A stretch of DNA of 64,000 nt from the NCBI RefSeq assembly GCF_001905845.1, contig NZ_LIVZ01000009.1:248001-312000 (forward strand). Direction: 5' to 3'. The notes below the pieces were generated by a model. The model was not told where the DNA came from. It searched no databases and saw only the letters and a list, made by a program, of their open reading frames with translations. The position numbers were made by a program, and so were the translations under genes. The DNA comes from Streptomyces sp. TSRI0107. Lineage in GTDB: Bacteria; Actinomycetota; Actinomycetes; Streptomycetales; Streptomycetaceae. Positions 17,596-27,017 of this stretch are shown here, piece after piece (the first letter of the stretch is position 1; the number at the start of each line of letters is the position of its first letter).

Positions 17596-18497
17596 GATCC
17601 ACCCCTCCGGTCCGTTGGTGACGCCGACGGTAGGGCGGTGGCCTTGGAGAGCCCCACGGACGCGCTGTGCGCCCGCTGTGGGAGGGGCGGACGGCCCTGG
17701 ATGCGGGCGGCGAGGTCGCGGATCTCCGGGAGGCGGGCGGTGAGGGCGGCGCCGGGGCAGCTGGTCATGTAGCCGTCGTTGTGGCCGCCGAGGGTGGGCA
17801 GGGTGGCGGCGGTGCCGGCGGCGTAGCGGCTGCCGCTGTTGCTGGAGACGAGGCGGACCCTGGCCCGCGGGTCGGTGTCCGACAGGCCGAGCTTCCAGGC
17901 GGCCAGCGCGGCGATCGCGTGGGTCATCACGGCGGGCACCTCCACGCCGGCCGGGAAGGTGCCGATGGCGGCGATGCCCGCGGTGCGGTGGTTGAAGCCC
18001 TGGGTGTGGGCGCCGGTGACGGGGCGGTCGACGCCGCCCGCGCGGCCCTCGTAGATGGTGCCGCAGCGGTCGACGAGGAAGTTGTAGCCGATGTCGTCGA
18101 AGTCGCGGGCGCCGGTCTGGCCCGTGTGCAGGTGGCGGATGATGCGCGGGGTGTCGGCGCAGTCGTAGGCGTTCGGCGAGTCGGTGTGGTGCACGAAGAC
18201 GGCGACGACCTTGTCGTCGTACCGCGCGGGCGGCTGTTTCGGCGCGGGTCCGGTCAGCCAGGCGGAGCGGGGCACGATGGGCGGCCTGGCCGCGGCGTGC
18301 GGGGCCGCCGGGCGGGGTGCGCGCGGGCGGTCGGCGCTGGACCGGACGGCGCGCTCCACCCCGTTCACGCACAGCGCCAGCGCGACCACGGCGGCGAGCC
18401 CCGGGAGTACACGGAGCAGCGCCAGCGCGCGACCCGGCACGGGGAGCGGCCGCCGTCGTGACCGCCGTGCGCCTCGGGCTCCTCGGAAGACACGCAT
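17592..18497 (-). CDS. Secreted PGRP-type N-acetylmuramoyl-L-alanine amidase
   Basis: 301 residues. A basic, arginine-rich N-terminus and a hydrophobic segment (LPGLAAVVALALCVNG) form a signal anchor. The amidase_2/PGRP domain follows: VVAVFVHHTDSPN supplies the first zinc His, YNFLVDRCGTIYEGR is the family signature, and GGHNDGYMTSCPG supplies the second zinc ligand and the conserved Cys. It would cleave the stem peptide from muramic acid in peptidoglycan. ATG at 18497 was chosen over an upstream GTG because it puts the basic n-region first. The gene is divergent from the membrane protease gene. Confidence 0.87.
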   Translation of the reverse strand: MRVFRGARGARRSRRRPLPVPGRALALLRVLPGLAAVVALALCVNGVERAVRSSADRPRAPRPAAPHAAARPPIVPRSAWLTGPAPKQPPARYDDKVVAVFVHHTDSPNAYDCADTPRIIRHLHTGQTGARDFDDIGYNFLVDRCGTIYEGRAGGVDRPVTGAHTQGFNHRTAGIAAIGTFPAGVEVPAVMTHAIAALAAWKLGLSDTDPRARVRLVSSNSGSRYAAGTAATLPTLGGHNDGYMTSCPGAALTARLPEIRDLAARIQGRPPLPQRAHSASVGLSKATALPSASPTDRRGGS

Positions 18498-18685
18498 GAC
18501 CCCACTGTCGGCGGGGTGCCGTCCGCCCGCGATGTGTGCTCTGCCACCTGGCGGAACCATCGTCCCGGTCCACGACGTTTCCCCGGGTACACACCGCGTG
18601 ACCGGTTCGGCGGCGACGGCGCGCGGGTGCGCTGATCACTGGGCCCGTTCCCCGCGTATATGGGAACCGAGAGAAAGGCGGCTTG

Positions 18686-19870
18686 GTGGACCTCCTCGAC
18701 ATCCTCCTGGTGCTGGCGATCCTGGTCTACGCCGGCTCCGGCTACCGGCGCGGACTGGTGGCCGGCTGTGTCTCGCTGGCCGGGTTCGTGGGCGGCGCGG
18801 CGATCGGCGTCTGGGTGCTGCCCTGGGTGATGGACCTGGTGACGCCGGGTTCCACGGCGGCCACGGTCACCGCGGTGCTCACCGTGCTGGTGCCGGCGGC
18901 GGTGGGCCACGAACTGGCGGGGCGGCTGGCGCTGCGGGTGCGGCGGGAGCTGTCGTGGGGGCCGCTCAGGGTGGCGGACGGCGTCGGCGGGGCGGTGGCG
19001 AACACGGCGGCCGTGCTGATCGTGGCGTGGGTGGCGGCGAGCGTGCTGGCGGCGTCCTCGTCGACCATGCTGTCGGCGGCGATCCGCGACTCGCGGCTGC
19101 TGGGGGCGGTGCAGCAGGCGATGCCGGACACCACGCCCGCCTGGTTCTCGCGGGCCACGTCGGCGCTGGCCGAGGCGGGCTTCCCGCAGGTCTTCAACCC
19201 GTTCGAGAACGAGTCGACGGCCGAGATCGCGCGGCCTTCCGGGGACAGTGTCACGGTGGCCGCCACGACCGCCGCCCAGCGCAGCACGGTGAAGGTGGAG
19301 GGCGTCGCGGGCACCCAGGGCCGCGAGGGCAGCGGGTTCGTGTTCGCGGCGGAGCGGGTGATGACCAACGCGCACGTGGTGGCGGGCATCGACGAGCCGA
19401 CCGTGCGGGTGGGCGGGATCGGCCCGGCGTACGAGGCGCGGGTGGTGCTGTTCGACCCCGAGAAGGACGTGGCGGTGCTGCACGTGCCGGACCTGCGCGC
19501 CCCGGTGCTGCGCTTCGACGACGACGCGGATCGCGGGGACGCCGCGGTGGTCGCCGGGTATCCGCAGGACGGCGGCCTGGACCTGCAGGCGGCGACGGTC
19601 GCGAACCGGGTGCGGGCGACGGGCCAGAACATCTACAACGACGAGTCGGTGACCCGGGAGATCTACTCGATCCGCTCCATGGTCCGCCCGGGGAACTCCG
19701 GCGGGCCGCTGCTGACCACCGAGGGCCGGGTGTACGGGGTGGTGTTCGCCCGGTCCACCTCCGACGCCGAGACGGGCTACGTCCTGACGGCGGAGGAGGT
19801 CGCGGGCGACGCGGCGCGGGCCGCGCGGACGACGACGCCGGTGGACACGGGCGAGCTGGTCACCTCGTAG
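18686..19870 (+). CDS. MarP-like membrane serine protease (CvpA-type membrane domain plus trypsin domain)
   Basis: 394 residues. Four hydrophobic segments in the first 155 residues resemble a CvpA/colicin V production domain; the rest is a chymotrypsin-fold protease with His230 (NAHVV), Asp261 (KDVAVL) and Ser338 (GNSGGPL). This matches mycobacterial MarP, a periplasmic-side protease needed for acid and oxidative stress survival that processes a peptidoglycan hydrolase. A GTG follows AAAGGCGG; a TTG one codon earlier is the alternative. It lies head to head with a secreted peptidoglycan amidase, a suggestive pairing. Confidence 0.88.
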   Translation: MDLLDILLVLAILVYAGSGYRRGLVAGCVSLAGFVGGAAIGVWVLPWVMDLVTPGSTAATVTAVLTVLVPAAVGHELAGRLALRVRRELSWGPLRVADGVGGAVANTAAVLIVAWVAASVLAASSSTMLSAAIRDSRLLGAVQQAMPDTTPAWFSRATSALAEAGFPQVFNPFENESTAEIARPSGDSVTVAATTAAQRSTVKVEGVAGTQGREGSGFVFAAERVMTNAHVVAGIDEPTVRVGGIGPAYEARVVLFDPEKDVAVLHVPDLRAPVLRFDDDADRGDAAVVAGYPQDGGLDLQAATVANRVRATGQNIYNDESVTREIYSIRSMVRPGNSGGPLLTTEGRVYGVVFARSTSDAETGYVLTAEEVAGDAARAARTTTPVDTGELVTS

Positions 19871-19902
19871 AGGTCGGGGACCGTCGGGGGCAATCGGGGG
19901 CG

Positions 19903-20391
19903 TCAGGTCAGCTTCCGCCCCATGAGCACGTCGTCGGCGTAGGTGCCGTCGAGGCAGAACTCCTCCGGCTGTACGCCCTCGACGACGAAGCCCTCCGACT
20001 CGTACAGGGCGCGGGCCCGGGTGTTGTGGCCCAGCACGCGCAGGGTGATCCGGCGGAAGCCGCCGCTGCGGGCCTCCTCGACGGCGGCGCGGACCAGGGC
20101 CCGTCCGACGCCCTTGCCGCGGGCCTCGTCGGCGACGGCGAGGCCGCGGATCTGCCGGACGTGCGCGTTGGAGGGCAGCGGGGTGGGGAACCCGAGGCGG
20201 ACGTAACCGACGACCCGGCCGTCGAGTTCGGCGACCAGGTGGTCGGCGGGGCCGCAGGTGTCGCGGAAGAAGGGCTCGTCGGGCGCCGGGCGGGCGGTGA
20301 CGGCGTGCAGGTAGGACCAGGTCGTGTGGTCCAGGTGGCGCAGTTGCTCCTCGTCCTCGGGACGGGCGACGCGTAGGAACGGCTCAGACAT
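19903..20391 (-). CDS. GNAT-family N-acetyltransferase
   Basis: 162 residues. The acetyl-CoA motif A is visible as GLAVADEARGKGVGRALV near residue 90, with R/Q-x-x-G-x-A replaced by R-G-K-G-V-G. Substrate unknown. The ATG at 20391 has AAGGTGA five bases upstream; a GTG three codons earlier overlaps that site. Convergent with the protease gene. Confidence 0.85.
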   Translation of the reverse strand: MSEPFLRVARPEDEEQLRHLDHTTWSYLHAVTARPAPDEPFFRDTCGPADHLVAELDGRVVGYVRLGFPTPLPSNAHVRQIRGLAVADEARGKGVGRALVRAAVEEARSGGFRRITLRVLGHNTRARALYESEGFVVEGVQPEEFCLDGTYADDVLMGRKLT

Positions 20392-20462
20392 GCCGGTCAC
20401 CTTACGTGGGGAATGCCGCTACCTCACCGGGGTTTTCCCGGCTCGCCGGGCAGGATGAGGTC

Positions 20463-21359
20463 ATGCAGCCTTCGAGGATCGCGGTGGCCGGCGCGTCCGG
20501 TCTCATCGGCGGCGCCCTGGTACGTTCCCTGGTCGCGGACGGGCACGACGTGGTGCGGCTGGTGCGCCGCATGCCCCGGTCCGCCGACGAGGCGCGCTGG
20601 GAGCCGGAACGGCGGCGGGTGGACCCGGCGGTGCTCGCCGGGTGCGACGCCGTGGTGAACCTGGCGGGCGCGGGGGTGGGCGACCGCCGCTGGACCGAGG
20701 AGTACAAGGCGCTGATCCGCTCCAGCCGGGTGGACGGCACGGCGGCCCTCGCGCGGGCCGTCGCCGCGCTGGACCGGCCGCCGCGGGTCTTCCTGAACGG
20801 CAGCGCGATCGGCCTCTACGGCGACACCGGCGGCCGCGCGGTCGACGAGGACGCCCCGCCGGGTGCCGGGTTCCTGCCGGAGCTGTGCGTGGAGTGGGAG
20901 GCGGCCGCGGCACCGGCGCGGGAGGCGGGCGTCCGGACGGTGTTCGCCCGCACGGGCCTGGTGGTGGCCCGGGAGGGCGGCGCCTGGGGGCGGCTCTTCC
21001 CGCTGTTCAAGGCGGGTCTCGGGGGGCCGATCGGCGGCGGGCGGCAGTACTGGTCGTACATCGCGCTGCACGACGAGGTGGCCGCGCTGCGGCATCTGCT
21101 GGACCGGGAGGATCTGTCCGGGCCGTTCAACCTGACCGCGCCCGAGCCGCTGACGAACCGTGAGATCAGCGCGGCGATGGGCCGGGTGCTGCACCGGCCG
21201 GCGGTGTTCGCGGTGCCGGCGCCGGTGCTGCGGGCGGTGCTGGGCGAGATGGCGGGGGATGTGCTGGGCAGTCAGCGGGTGCTGCCGAAGCGGCTGTCGG
21301 AGTCCGGGTTCCGGTTCGCGTTCCCCGGGATCGAGGACGCGATCCGCGCGGCACTGTGA
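20463..21359 (+). CDS. TIGR01777-family epimerase/SDR protein (SulA-like)
   Basis: 298 residues. The NAD(P)-binding GASGLIGGALV starts at residue 9, and the C-terminal DUF1731 segment (GDVLGSQRVLPKRLSESGF) is typical of TIGR01777 proteins, an extended short-chain dehydrogenase group with no firmly known substrate. CAGGAT lies six bases before the ATG and there is no separate leader, so it may be transcribed from the start codon. Confidence 0.87.
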   Translation: MQPSRIAVAGASGLIGGALVRSLVADGHDVVRLVRRMPRSADEARWEPERRRVDPAVLAGCDAVVNLAGAGVGDRRWTEEYKALIRSSRVDGTAALARAVAALDRPPRVFLNGSAIGLYGDTGGRAVDEDAPPGAGFLPELCVEWEAAAAPAREAGVRTVFARTGLVVAREGGAWGRLFPLFKAGLGGPIGGGRQYWSYIALHDEVAALRHLLDREDLSGPFNLTAPEPLTNREISAAMGRVLHRPAVFAVPAPVLRAVLGEMAGDVLGSQRVLPKRLSESGFRFAFPGIEDAIRAAL

Positions 21360-21524
21360 GAACGGGGCGGCCCGACCGTATGCGACCGCCGTGCGACCGT
21401 GCCCTGTCGATGCGCGACTGCACCTGACCGATCGCGGGCCTAACCTCGACGCGAACTCGGGTATCCCCGGAGCCCGTTGGGGGCATCAGGTCTCCACCGG
21501 CCGCGCAACCTCGAGGAGGGGCAC

Positions 21525-22904
21525 GTGCTTGAGCCCGCGTTTCAGGCGGATGTCGTCGTGGTGGGAGCCGGGGTCGCCGGTCTCTCCGCGGCGCTTCGGC
21601 TGGCCCATGCAGGAGTGACGACCACGGTCCTGGAGGCCGGCCCAGGTGTGGGCGGGCGGATGTCGACCGAGAAGGTCGACGGATTCCGGCTCGACCGCGT
21701 CGGACAGCTGCTGTTCACGTCGTATCCGGAACTACGCCTGACCCCGGGGCTCGACGCGCTCGCGCTGCGGCTGTTCGCCCCGGGCGTCCTGCTGCACAGC
21801 GACGGCCGCCGGCACCGGGCGGGCACCCCGGTGCACGGACGGAGCGCGAGGGGCGCACTCAATGCCGTGCGCGCCCTAGCGAGCGCCCCCCGGGCGACTC
21901 CGGGACGCGGCCGGGGGAGCGCCGTGCCCCCGCCCAGGAACCGGCCCACGGCCCCGGTCGGCGGAGCCGTCGACCAGGCCCGGCTCGGCAGCGCGCTCGC
22001 CCGCATCGCGGGCACCCCGATGGAACGGCTGCTGGCCCGCCCGGAGCAGCCCGCCGGGCAGGCGCTGGCCGCCCGGGGCCTGCCCGCGCGGACCGTCGAC
22101 GGCTTCCTGCGGCCGCTGCTCGCCGCGCTGCTGTGCGATCCGGAGCTGACCACCTCCAGCCGGTGCGCCGATCTGGCGCTGCGGGCGTTCGCCGCCGGGC
22201 GGATGGCCGTGCCGGAGGGCGGCGCCGAGGTGCTGCCGGAGCTGCTGGCCCGCGCCCTGCCGCCCGGGAGCGTGCACACCGGGGTGCGGGTCACCTCGGT
22301 CTCCACGACCTCGGTGACCACCGCCGAGCACGGCGAGTTCCGCTGCCGGGCGGTGCTGCTGGCCACCGACGCGCGCAGCGCGGCCGAGCTGCTGCCGGGC
22401 CTGCGGGTGCCGGACTTCCACCCGGTGACCGTGGTGCACCACACCACCGACGCGCCCCCGGCGACCGGCGCGGCACTGCTGCTGGACTCCGACCGGGGCG
22501 GGCCGGTGGCGCACACGGCGGTGATGAGCGCGGTGGACCCGAGCCGGGCCCCGGCGGGCCGGACGCTGATCTCCTCGACGGTCCTCGGCTCCCCGCCGGA
22601 CGACGTGGACACCGCCGTACGCATGCACCTCGCCCGCCTCTACGGCACGTCCACGGCACGCTGGGAGACCCTGGCCGTGCACCGCACCGCCGAGGCGGTG
22701 CCCGCGATGCGGGCACCGCACGATCTGCGGCGGCCGGTACGGCTGCTGGCCGGGCTGTACGTGTGCGGCGACCACCGGGACTCCAGCACCGTCCAGGGCG
22801 CCCTGCACTCGGGCCACCGCGCCTCGGCGGCGATCCTGGCCGACCTGGGCGCGGCGGGCTCGATGCACACGGCGGACCCGAGCCCGACGGCCCGGGCGGC
22901 GTGA
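21525..22904 (+). CDS. FAD-dependent amine-oxidase-like oxidoreductase
   Basis: 459 residues. A dinucleotide-binding motif VVVGAGVAGLSAALRLA and the following VLEAGPGVGGRM are characteristic of the amine oxidase/phytoene desaturase/protoporphyrinogen oxidase superfamily. The C-terminus has the usual FAD-contact segment YVCGDHRDSSTVQGAL. GAGGAGG precedes the GTG. Substrate not predictable. Residues about 115-140 form a low-complexity Arg/Pro-rich insert. Confidence 0.83.
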   Translation: MLEPAFQADVVVVGAGVAGLSAALRLAHAGVTTTVLEAGPGVGGRMSTEKVDGFRLDRVGQLLFTSYPELRLTPGLDALALRLFAPGVLLHSDGRRHRAGTPVHGRSARGALNAVRALASAPRATPGRGRGSAVPPPRNRPTAPVGGAVDQARLGSALARIAGTPMERLLARPEQPAGQALAARGLPARTVDGFLRPLLAALLCDPELTTSSRCADLALRAFAAGRMAVPEGGAEVLPELLARALPPGSVHTGVRVTSVSTTSVTTAEHGEFRCRAVLLATDARSAAELLPGLRVPDFHPVTVVHHTTDAPPATGAALLLDSDRGGPVAHTAVMSAVDPSRAPAGRTLISSTVLGSPPDDVDTAVRMHLARLYGTSTARWETLAVHRTAEAVPAMRAPHDLRRPVRLLAGLYVCGDHRDSSTVQGALHSGHRASAAILADLGAAGSMHTADPSPTARAA

Positions 22905-22932
22905 GGATCAGGCCGCCCGGGGGCGTGCGGGG

Positions 22933-24408
22933 TCAGCCCAGTGCCGCCGCCACCTTGTCCCGGTAGCTGCGCACGGGCGCGGCGTCCTTGTACGGCTCCA
23001 GTCGTCGCTCGAAGTCCTTGACGTACTCCACCGCCCGCACCGACCGCATCTCGGCCGCCTGCCCGGCCGCCTCGGCGGCCAGCGCGCAGGCCTGGTCGAG
23101 TTCGCCGAGGCCGAGGCGGGCGGTGGCGAGGACCACCCGGCAGAACAGGCGGCTGCGGGCGAAGGACGGGGCCCGCAGCTGCAGGGAGCGCTCGGCGTGC
23201 TGGGCGGCGGCGCGGAACTGCTGGAGGTCGCGGTGGCAGTGGCCGAACTCGTCGGCGAGCTGCGCCTCGTCGAAGGTGCGCGCCCAGTGCGGGACCTCGT
23301 CCCCGGCCCGGGCGGCCTCCAGAGCCCGCTCGGCGCGGACCAGGGAGGCGGTGCAGGCCCGCACCTCCCCCAGGACGCCGTGCCCGCGCGCCTCGGCGGC
23401 GTGCAGCAGCGCCTGTACGGCCGGCGGCGCCGAGCCGCCGACGCCCTGCTGGGCGACCCGCGCCAGCTGCACGGCCTCCCGCCCGTGTCCCAGGTAGACG
23501 GCCTGGCGGCTCATGGTGACGAGCACGTAGGCGCCGTACGGCCGGTCCCCGGCCGCCTGCGACAGCCGCAGCGCCTGTACGAAGTACCGCTGGGCGAGGC
23601 CGTGCGCGGCGATGTCGTACGACGTCCAGCCCGCGAGCCGGGTGAGGTCGGCGGCGGCGGCGAACAGCCGGCGGCCGGTCTGCTCGCCGTAGGTGCCGCG
23701 CAGCATCGGCTCGCACTCGTGCTCCAGATAGCGCACCAGCGCCTGCCGGGCGTGCCCGCCGCCGTAGGCGTCGTCGAGGGTGCGGAACAGGTCGGCGACC
23801 GAGCGCAGCGCGGCGATGTCACCGCCGGTGACCCGGTGGCCGGGGCCCCGGTCGACACCGCGCTGCCGGGGTACCCCGGGGCGGCCCTGCGCGGGGATCC
23901 TGGGGAGGTTGCCCTGCTCCAGGCCGGCCGGGAGCTTGGGCACGGGCTCCGTGCCGCGGGCGACCCGCTCGTCGGCGCGGCCGATCAGCCAGTCCCGGCT
24001 CGGCACGACCAGGCCCGCCGGGGTGAAGGCGATCTTGCGCAGTTCGGCGTGGCTGCCGGAGTCCTTGCGCCACAGGCCGCTGACGATGTCGACGGCCTCC
24101 TCGGGGCCGGCCGCGAACTCCAGTCCCGCGTAGACGGGTGCGCAGGCGTCCAGGCCCAGGTCCTGGGCGGTGAGCCGGCGCCCGAGGCGTCGGGTGAACA
24201 CCTCGGCGATCAGGGCGGGCGTGGTGCCTCTGGGCTGCTGGCCGCGCAGCCAGCGGGTGACGGATGTCTTGTCGTATCTGAGATCGAGCCCGTGCTCGAG
24301 GCCGAGCTGGTCCACTCGACGGGCCAGACCTGCGTTGGAGAACCCCGCTTCTGCGATGAGCGCGGCGAGCTGTCGGTTGGGGGTGCGCTGCGCGGGTCGT
24401 TCCGTCAT
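22933..24408 (-). CDS. NsdA-like regulatory protein with N-terminal HTH and TPR-type repeats
   Basis: 491 residues. The N-terminal 90 residues (LAALIAEAGFSNAGLARRV, then YDKTSVTRWLRGQQPRGTTP) form a helix-turn-helix seen in Streptomyces regulators such as NsdA, a negative regulator of development and antibiotic production. The C-terminal 280 residues are helical repeats of TPR type (RYFVQALRLSQAAGDRPYGAY and similar). It is divergent from lipB across 233 bases. Role in differentiation is inferred from the family; several paralogues exist in each Streptomyces genome. Confidence 0.72.
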   Translation of the reverse strand: MTERPAQRTPNRQLAALIAEAGFSNAGLARRVDQLGLEHGLDLRYDKTSVTRWLRGQQPRGTTPALIAEVFTRRLGRRLTAQDLGLDACAPVYAGLEFAAGPEEAVDIVSGLWRKDSGSHAELRKIAFTPAGLVVPSRDWLIGRADERVARGTEPVPKLPAGLEQGNLPRIPAQGRPGVPRQRGVDRGPGHRVTGGDIAALRSVADLFRTLDDAYGGGHARQALVRYLEHECEPMLRGTYGEQTGRRLFAAAADLTRLAGWTSYDIAAHGLAQRYFVQALRLSQAAGDRPYGAYVLVTMSRQAVYLGHGREAVQLARVAQQGVGGSAPPAVQALLHAAEARGHGVLGEVRACTASLVRAERALEAARAGDEVPHWARTFDEAQLADEFGHCHRDLQQFRAAAQHAERSLQLRAPSFARSRLFCRVVLATARLGLGELDQACALAAEAAGQAAEMRSVRAVEYVKDFERRLEPYKDAAPVRSYRDKVAAALG

Positions 24409-24641
24409 CTGCGGTGCGATCTCCTGCCTCCGGGCTTCCGAATTGCCCGGACTGCCTGTGAGCAGCCCTTATGGCCTTGTGAACGGCGCGAATGTAGCGG
24501 AGAGTAAGCACCCGATCGCACACTTCCACGTTCATTCATCCGATCGTGTGAGGATTGCCCCCGAGGCTGACGCGCGGCCGACGGTCGTACAGTGACGTAG
24601 GCGCGTTTCACGCCTTACGACCTTCTAGGGAGGCGCTTGCC

Positions 24642-25439
24642 GTGAGTGAGTTGCGGTTCGTCCGTATGGGATTCGGTGCCGAGGCCGTCGACTACCAGGA
24701 GGCCTGGGACGAGCAGCGCCGGGTGCACGCGGCGCGCTTCGAGGACCGGGTCCCGGACACCGTGCTGCTGCTGGAGCACCCGCCGGTCTACACGGCCGGC
24801 CGGCGCACCGAGCCCAGCGAGCGGCCCCTCGACGGCACCCCCGTCATCGACGTGGACCGCGGCGGCAAGATCACCTGGCACGGCCCGGGACAGATAGTGG
24901 GCTACCCGATCCAGAAGCTGCCCCGCCCGGTGGACGTGGTCGCGCACGTCCGCCGCCTGGAGGAGGCGCTGATCCGCACCTGCGCCGAGTTCGGCGTGCA
25001 GACCACCCGGGTCGAGGGACGCAGCGGGGTGTGGGTGCTGGGCGACCCGGTGGAGCAGCGGCCGGCGCTCGGCGGGCTGTCCCTGGACTTCGACCCGCGG
25101 CTGACCGACGACGAGTTCGACCCCCGGCTCAACGGCCCCGAGTACGCCCCGTCCAACGCCGGCCAGCGACGCGAGGACCGCAAGATCGCGGCGATCGGCA
25201 TCCGGGTCGCCAAGGGCGTCACCATGCACGGCTTCTCGTTCAACGTGAACCCGGACAACGCCTGGTTCGACCGGATCATCCCGTGCGGCATCCGGGACGC
25301 CGGGGTCACCTCGCTCGCCAACGAACTGGGCCGGGACGTGACCATCGACGAGGTGCTGCCGGTCGTCGAGCGCCACCTGCGGGACGTGCTGGAGAACGCG
25401 GACCTGAAGCCGAGGGTGATCGAGAAGACTCCCGCATAG
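24642..25439 (+). CDS. lipB: Lipoyl(octanoyl) transferase
   Basis: 265 residues. LipB moves the octanoyl group from acyl carrier protein to a Lys on lipoyl domains. The motifs GGKITWHGPGQ (near 83), RKIAAIGIRVAKG (near 180) and the nucleophile Cys215 in IIPCGI are present. The protein is longer than average because of an insert around residues 135-175. The GTG start follows AGGGAGG; upstream ATG codons in frame lie in non-coding DNA. lipA follows 120 bases later. Confidence 0.94.
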   Translation: MSELRFVRMGFGAEAVDYQEAWDEQRRVHAARFEDRVPDTVLLLEHPPVYTAGRRTEPSERPLDGTPVIDVDRGGKITWHGPGQIVGYPIQKLPRPVDVVAHVRRLEEALIRTCAEFGVQTTRVEGRSGVWVLGDPVEQRPALGGLSLDFDPRLTDDEFDPRLNGPEYAPSNAGQRREDRKIAAIGIRVAKGVTMHGFSFNVNPDNAWFDRIIPCGIRDAGVTSLANELGRDVTIDEVLPVVERHLRDVLENADLKPRVIEKTPA

Positions 25440-25559
25440 GGAATGGGCCCCGCCCGGCACGGGTTGGCCCGGTCGCAGGGGGTTGGCCCGGTCGGAGGGC
25501 CATCGAATACACGGGCGTACCCTTGAGGGCGCCGAAGAATCAACGCTAGGGAGCCGGTC

Positions 25560-26525
25560 GTGTCCGCAGTCGCACCCGACGGACGCAAGATGCTGCGCCT
25601 GGAGGTCCGGAACAGCCAGACCCCCATCGAGCGCAAGCCCGAGTGGATCAAGACCCGGGCGAAAATGGGCCCCGAGTACACGAAGATGCAGAACCTCGTG
25701 AAGAGCGAGGGCCTGCACACGGTCTGCCAGGAAGCCGGCTGTCCCAACATCTACGAGTGCTGGGAGGACCGCGAGGCCACGTTCCTCATCGGCGGCGACC
25801 AGTGCACCCGGCGCTGCGACTTCTGCCAGATCGACACCGGCAAGCCCGAGGCCCTGGACCGCGACGAGCCCCGCCGGGTCGGCGAGTCCGTGGTGACGAT
25901 GGACCTGAACTACGCCACCATCACCGGCGTCGCCCGCGACGACCTGGAGGACGGCGGCGCCTGGCTGTACGCGGAGACCGTGCGCCAGATCCACGCGCAG
26001 ACCGCCGCCCGTGAGAGCGGGCGCACCAAGGTCGAGCTGCTGGCCCCCGACTTCAACGCGGTCCCGGAGCAGCTGGAGGAGGTCTTCTCCTCCCGTCCGG
26101 AGGTCTTCGCGCACAACGTCGAGACCGTCCCGCGGATCTTCAAGCGGATCCGCCCCGGCTTCCGCTACGAGCGCTCCCTGAAGGTCATCACCGCCGCACG
26201 CGACTACGGCCTGGTGACCAAGTCGAACCTGATCCTCGGCATGGGCGAGACCCGCGAGGAGGTCGGCGAGGCGCTGCGGCAGCTGCACGACGCGGGCTGC
26301 GAGCTGATCACCATCACCCAGTACCTGCGCCCGTCCGTGCGCCACCACCCCGTGGAGCGCTGGGTGAAGCCGCAGGAGTTCGTGGAGCTGAAGGAGGAGG
26401 CCGAGCAGATCGGCTTCTCCGGTGTGATGTCGGGCCCACTGGTCCGCTCCTCCTACCGGGCCGGCCGGCTGTACCAGATGGCCATCGAGAAGCGCGGTAC
26501 GTACGTCGCCGCGCAGGCCGTGTGA
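25560..26525 (+). CDS. lipA: Lipoyl synthase (radical SAM)
   Basis: 321 residues. LipA inserts two sulfur atoms into the octanoyl chain. It has the auxiliary cluster motif C59-x4-C64-x5-C70 and the radical SAM motif C82-x3-C86-x2-C89, both complete, and a C-terminal RSSYRAG whose Ser ligates the auxiliary cluster. The GTG start follows AGGGAGC. The product completes the cofactor for the E2 protein encoded at 9091-10881. A hairpin terminator follows. Confidence 0.96.
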   Translation: MSAVAPDGRKMLRLEVRNSQTPIERKPEWIKTRAKMGPEYTKMQNLVKSEGLHTVCQEAGCPNIYECWEDREATFLIGGDQCTRRCDFCQIDTGKPEALDRDEPRRVGESVVTMDLNYATITGVARDDLEDGGAWLYAETVRQIHAQTAARESGRTKVELLAPDFNAVPEQLEEVFSSRPEVFAHNVETVPRIFKRIRPGFRYERSLKVITAARDYGLVTKSNLILGMGETREEVGEALRQLHDAGCELITITQYLRPSVRHHPVERWVKPQEFVELKEEAEQIGFSGVMSGPLVRSSYRAGRLYQMAIEKRGTYVAAQAV

Positions 26526-26600
26526 TCGCCGCCCCGAGGGTGTGTGAATTCGCGCACAAGTAGTTACCGGCAAGTAGTAGCCGTGTGATCGCGGCCCCGA
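26517..26600 (+). repeat. Direct repeat of the lipA 3' end
   Basis: Twenty-one bases spanning the lipA stop (26517-26537) recur at 26580-26600 with one mismatch (GCCGTGTGATCGC followed by C or G then GCCCCGA). The second copy forms the left arm of the downstream terminator. Confidence 0.7.
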
Positions 26601-26637
26601 CCGTCCTCCCAGCTGAGGACCCCGGTCGGGGCCGCGA
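26589..26637 (+). terminator. Terminator of lipA
   Basis: TCGCGGCCCCGACCG at 26589-26603 is the exact inverse of CGGTCGGGGCCGCGA at 26623-26637, a 15-bp stem with a 19-base loop. Confidence 0.88.
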
Positions 26638-26784
26638 CGGCGTTCCGGGCCCGGCAACTCTTCGGCCATCCGGCGGCATCGGGGCTTCATGCGTGTTTGA
26701 CCGGTCGGTCACGTCCTGGTAACACCAGTCAGTGACCCTGGTTTCACACCCCGTGAACCACGCTGAGCCCTAGGGGGATCCACC

Positions 26785-26985
26785 ATGCAGGCCGCGCCAG
26801 TCCGCGCCACCGCGCTTCCGACCTTCACCGACGCACTGCGTGCGGTCGAGTCCCTGCTCATGAGCTCCGGCCAGCGCACGGCCCGCCGCAACGCCTGGAC
26901 CTCGGTCCTTGAGGACCGCCGCCGCGCCAAGGACCGCGTGGAGGCCGAGCGCGTCCTCGAACAGGCCTACGCCGGCCGTTCCTGA
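26785..26985 (+). CDS. Small conserved Streptomyces protein of unknown function
   Basis: 66 residues, helical and charged, with no membrane segment or signal peptide. Codon third positions are almost all G or C, and AGGGGGA precedes the ATG, so it is a real gene. The Arg-rich centre (RTARRNAWTSVLEDRRRAKD) could bind nucleic acid, but I do not recognise a motif. Its place between lipA and a DUF4191 gene is, as I recall, conserved in the genus. Confidence 0.75.
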   Translation: MQAAPVRATALPTFTDALRAVESLLMSSGQRTARRNAWTSVLEDRRRAKDRVEAERVLEQAYAGRS

Positions 26986-27017
26986 TCTTTCCCCGGGTAA
27001 CCGCCGGGGCACTGCCG

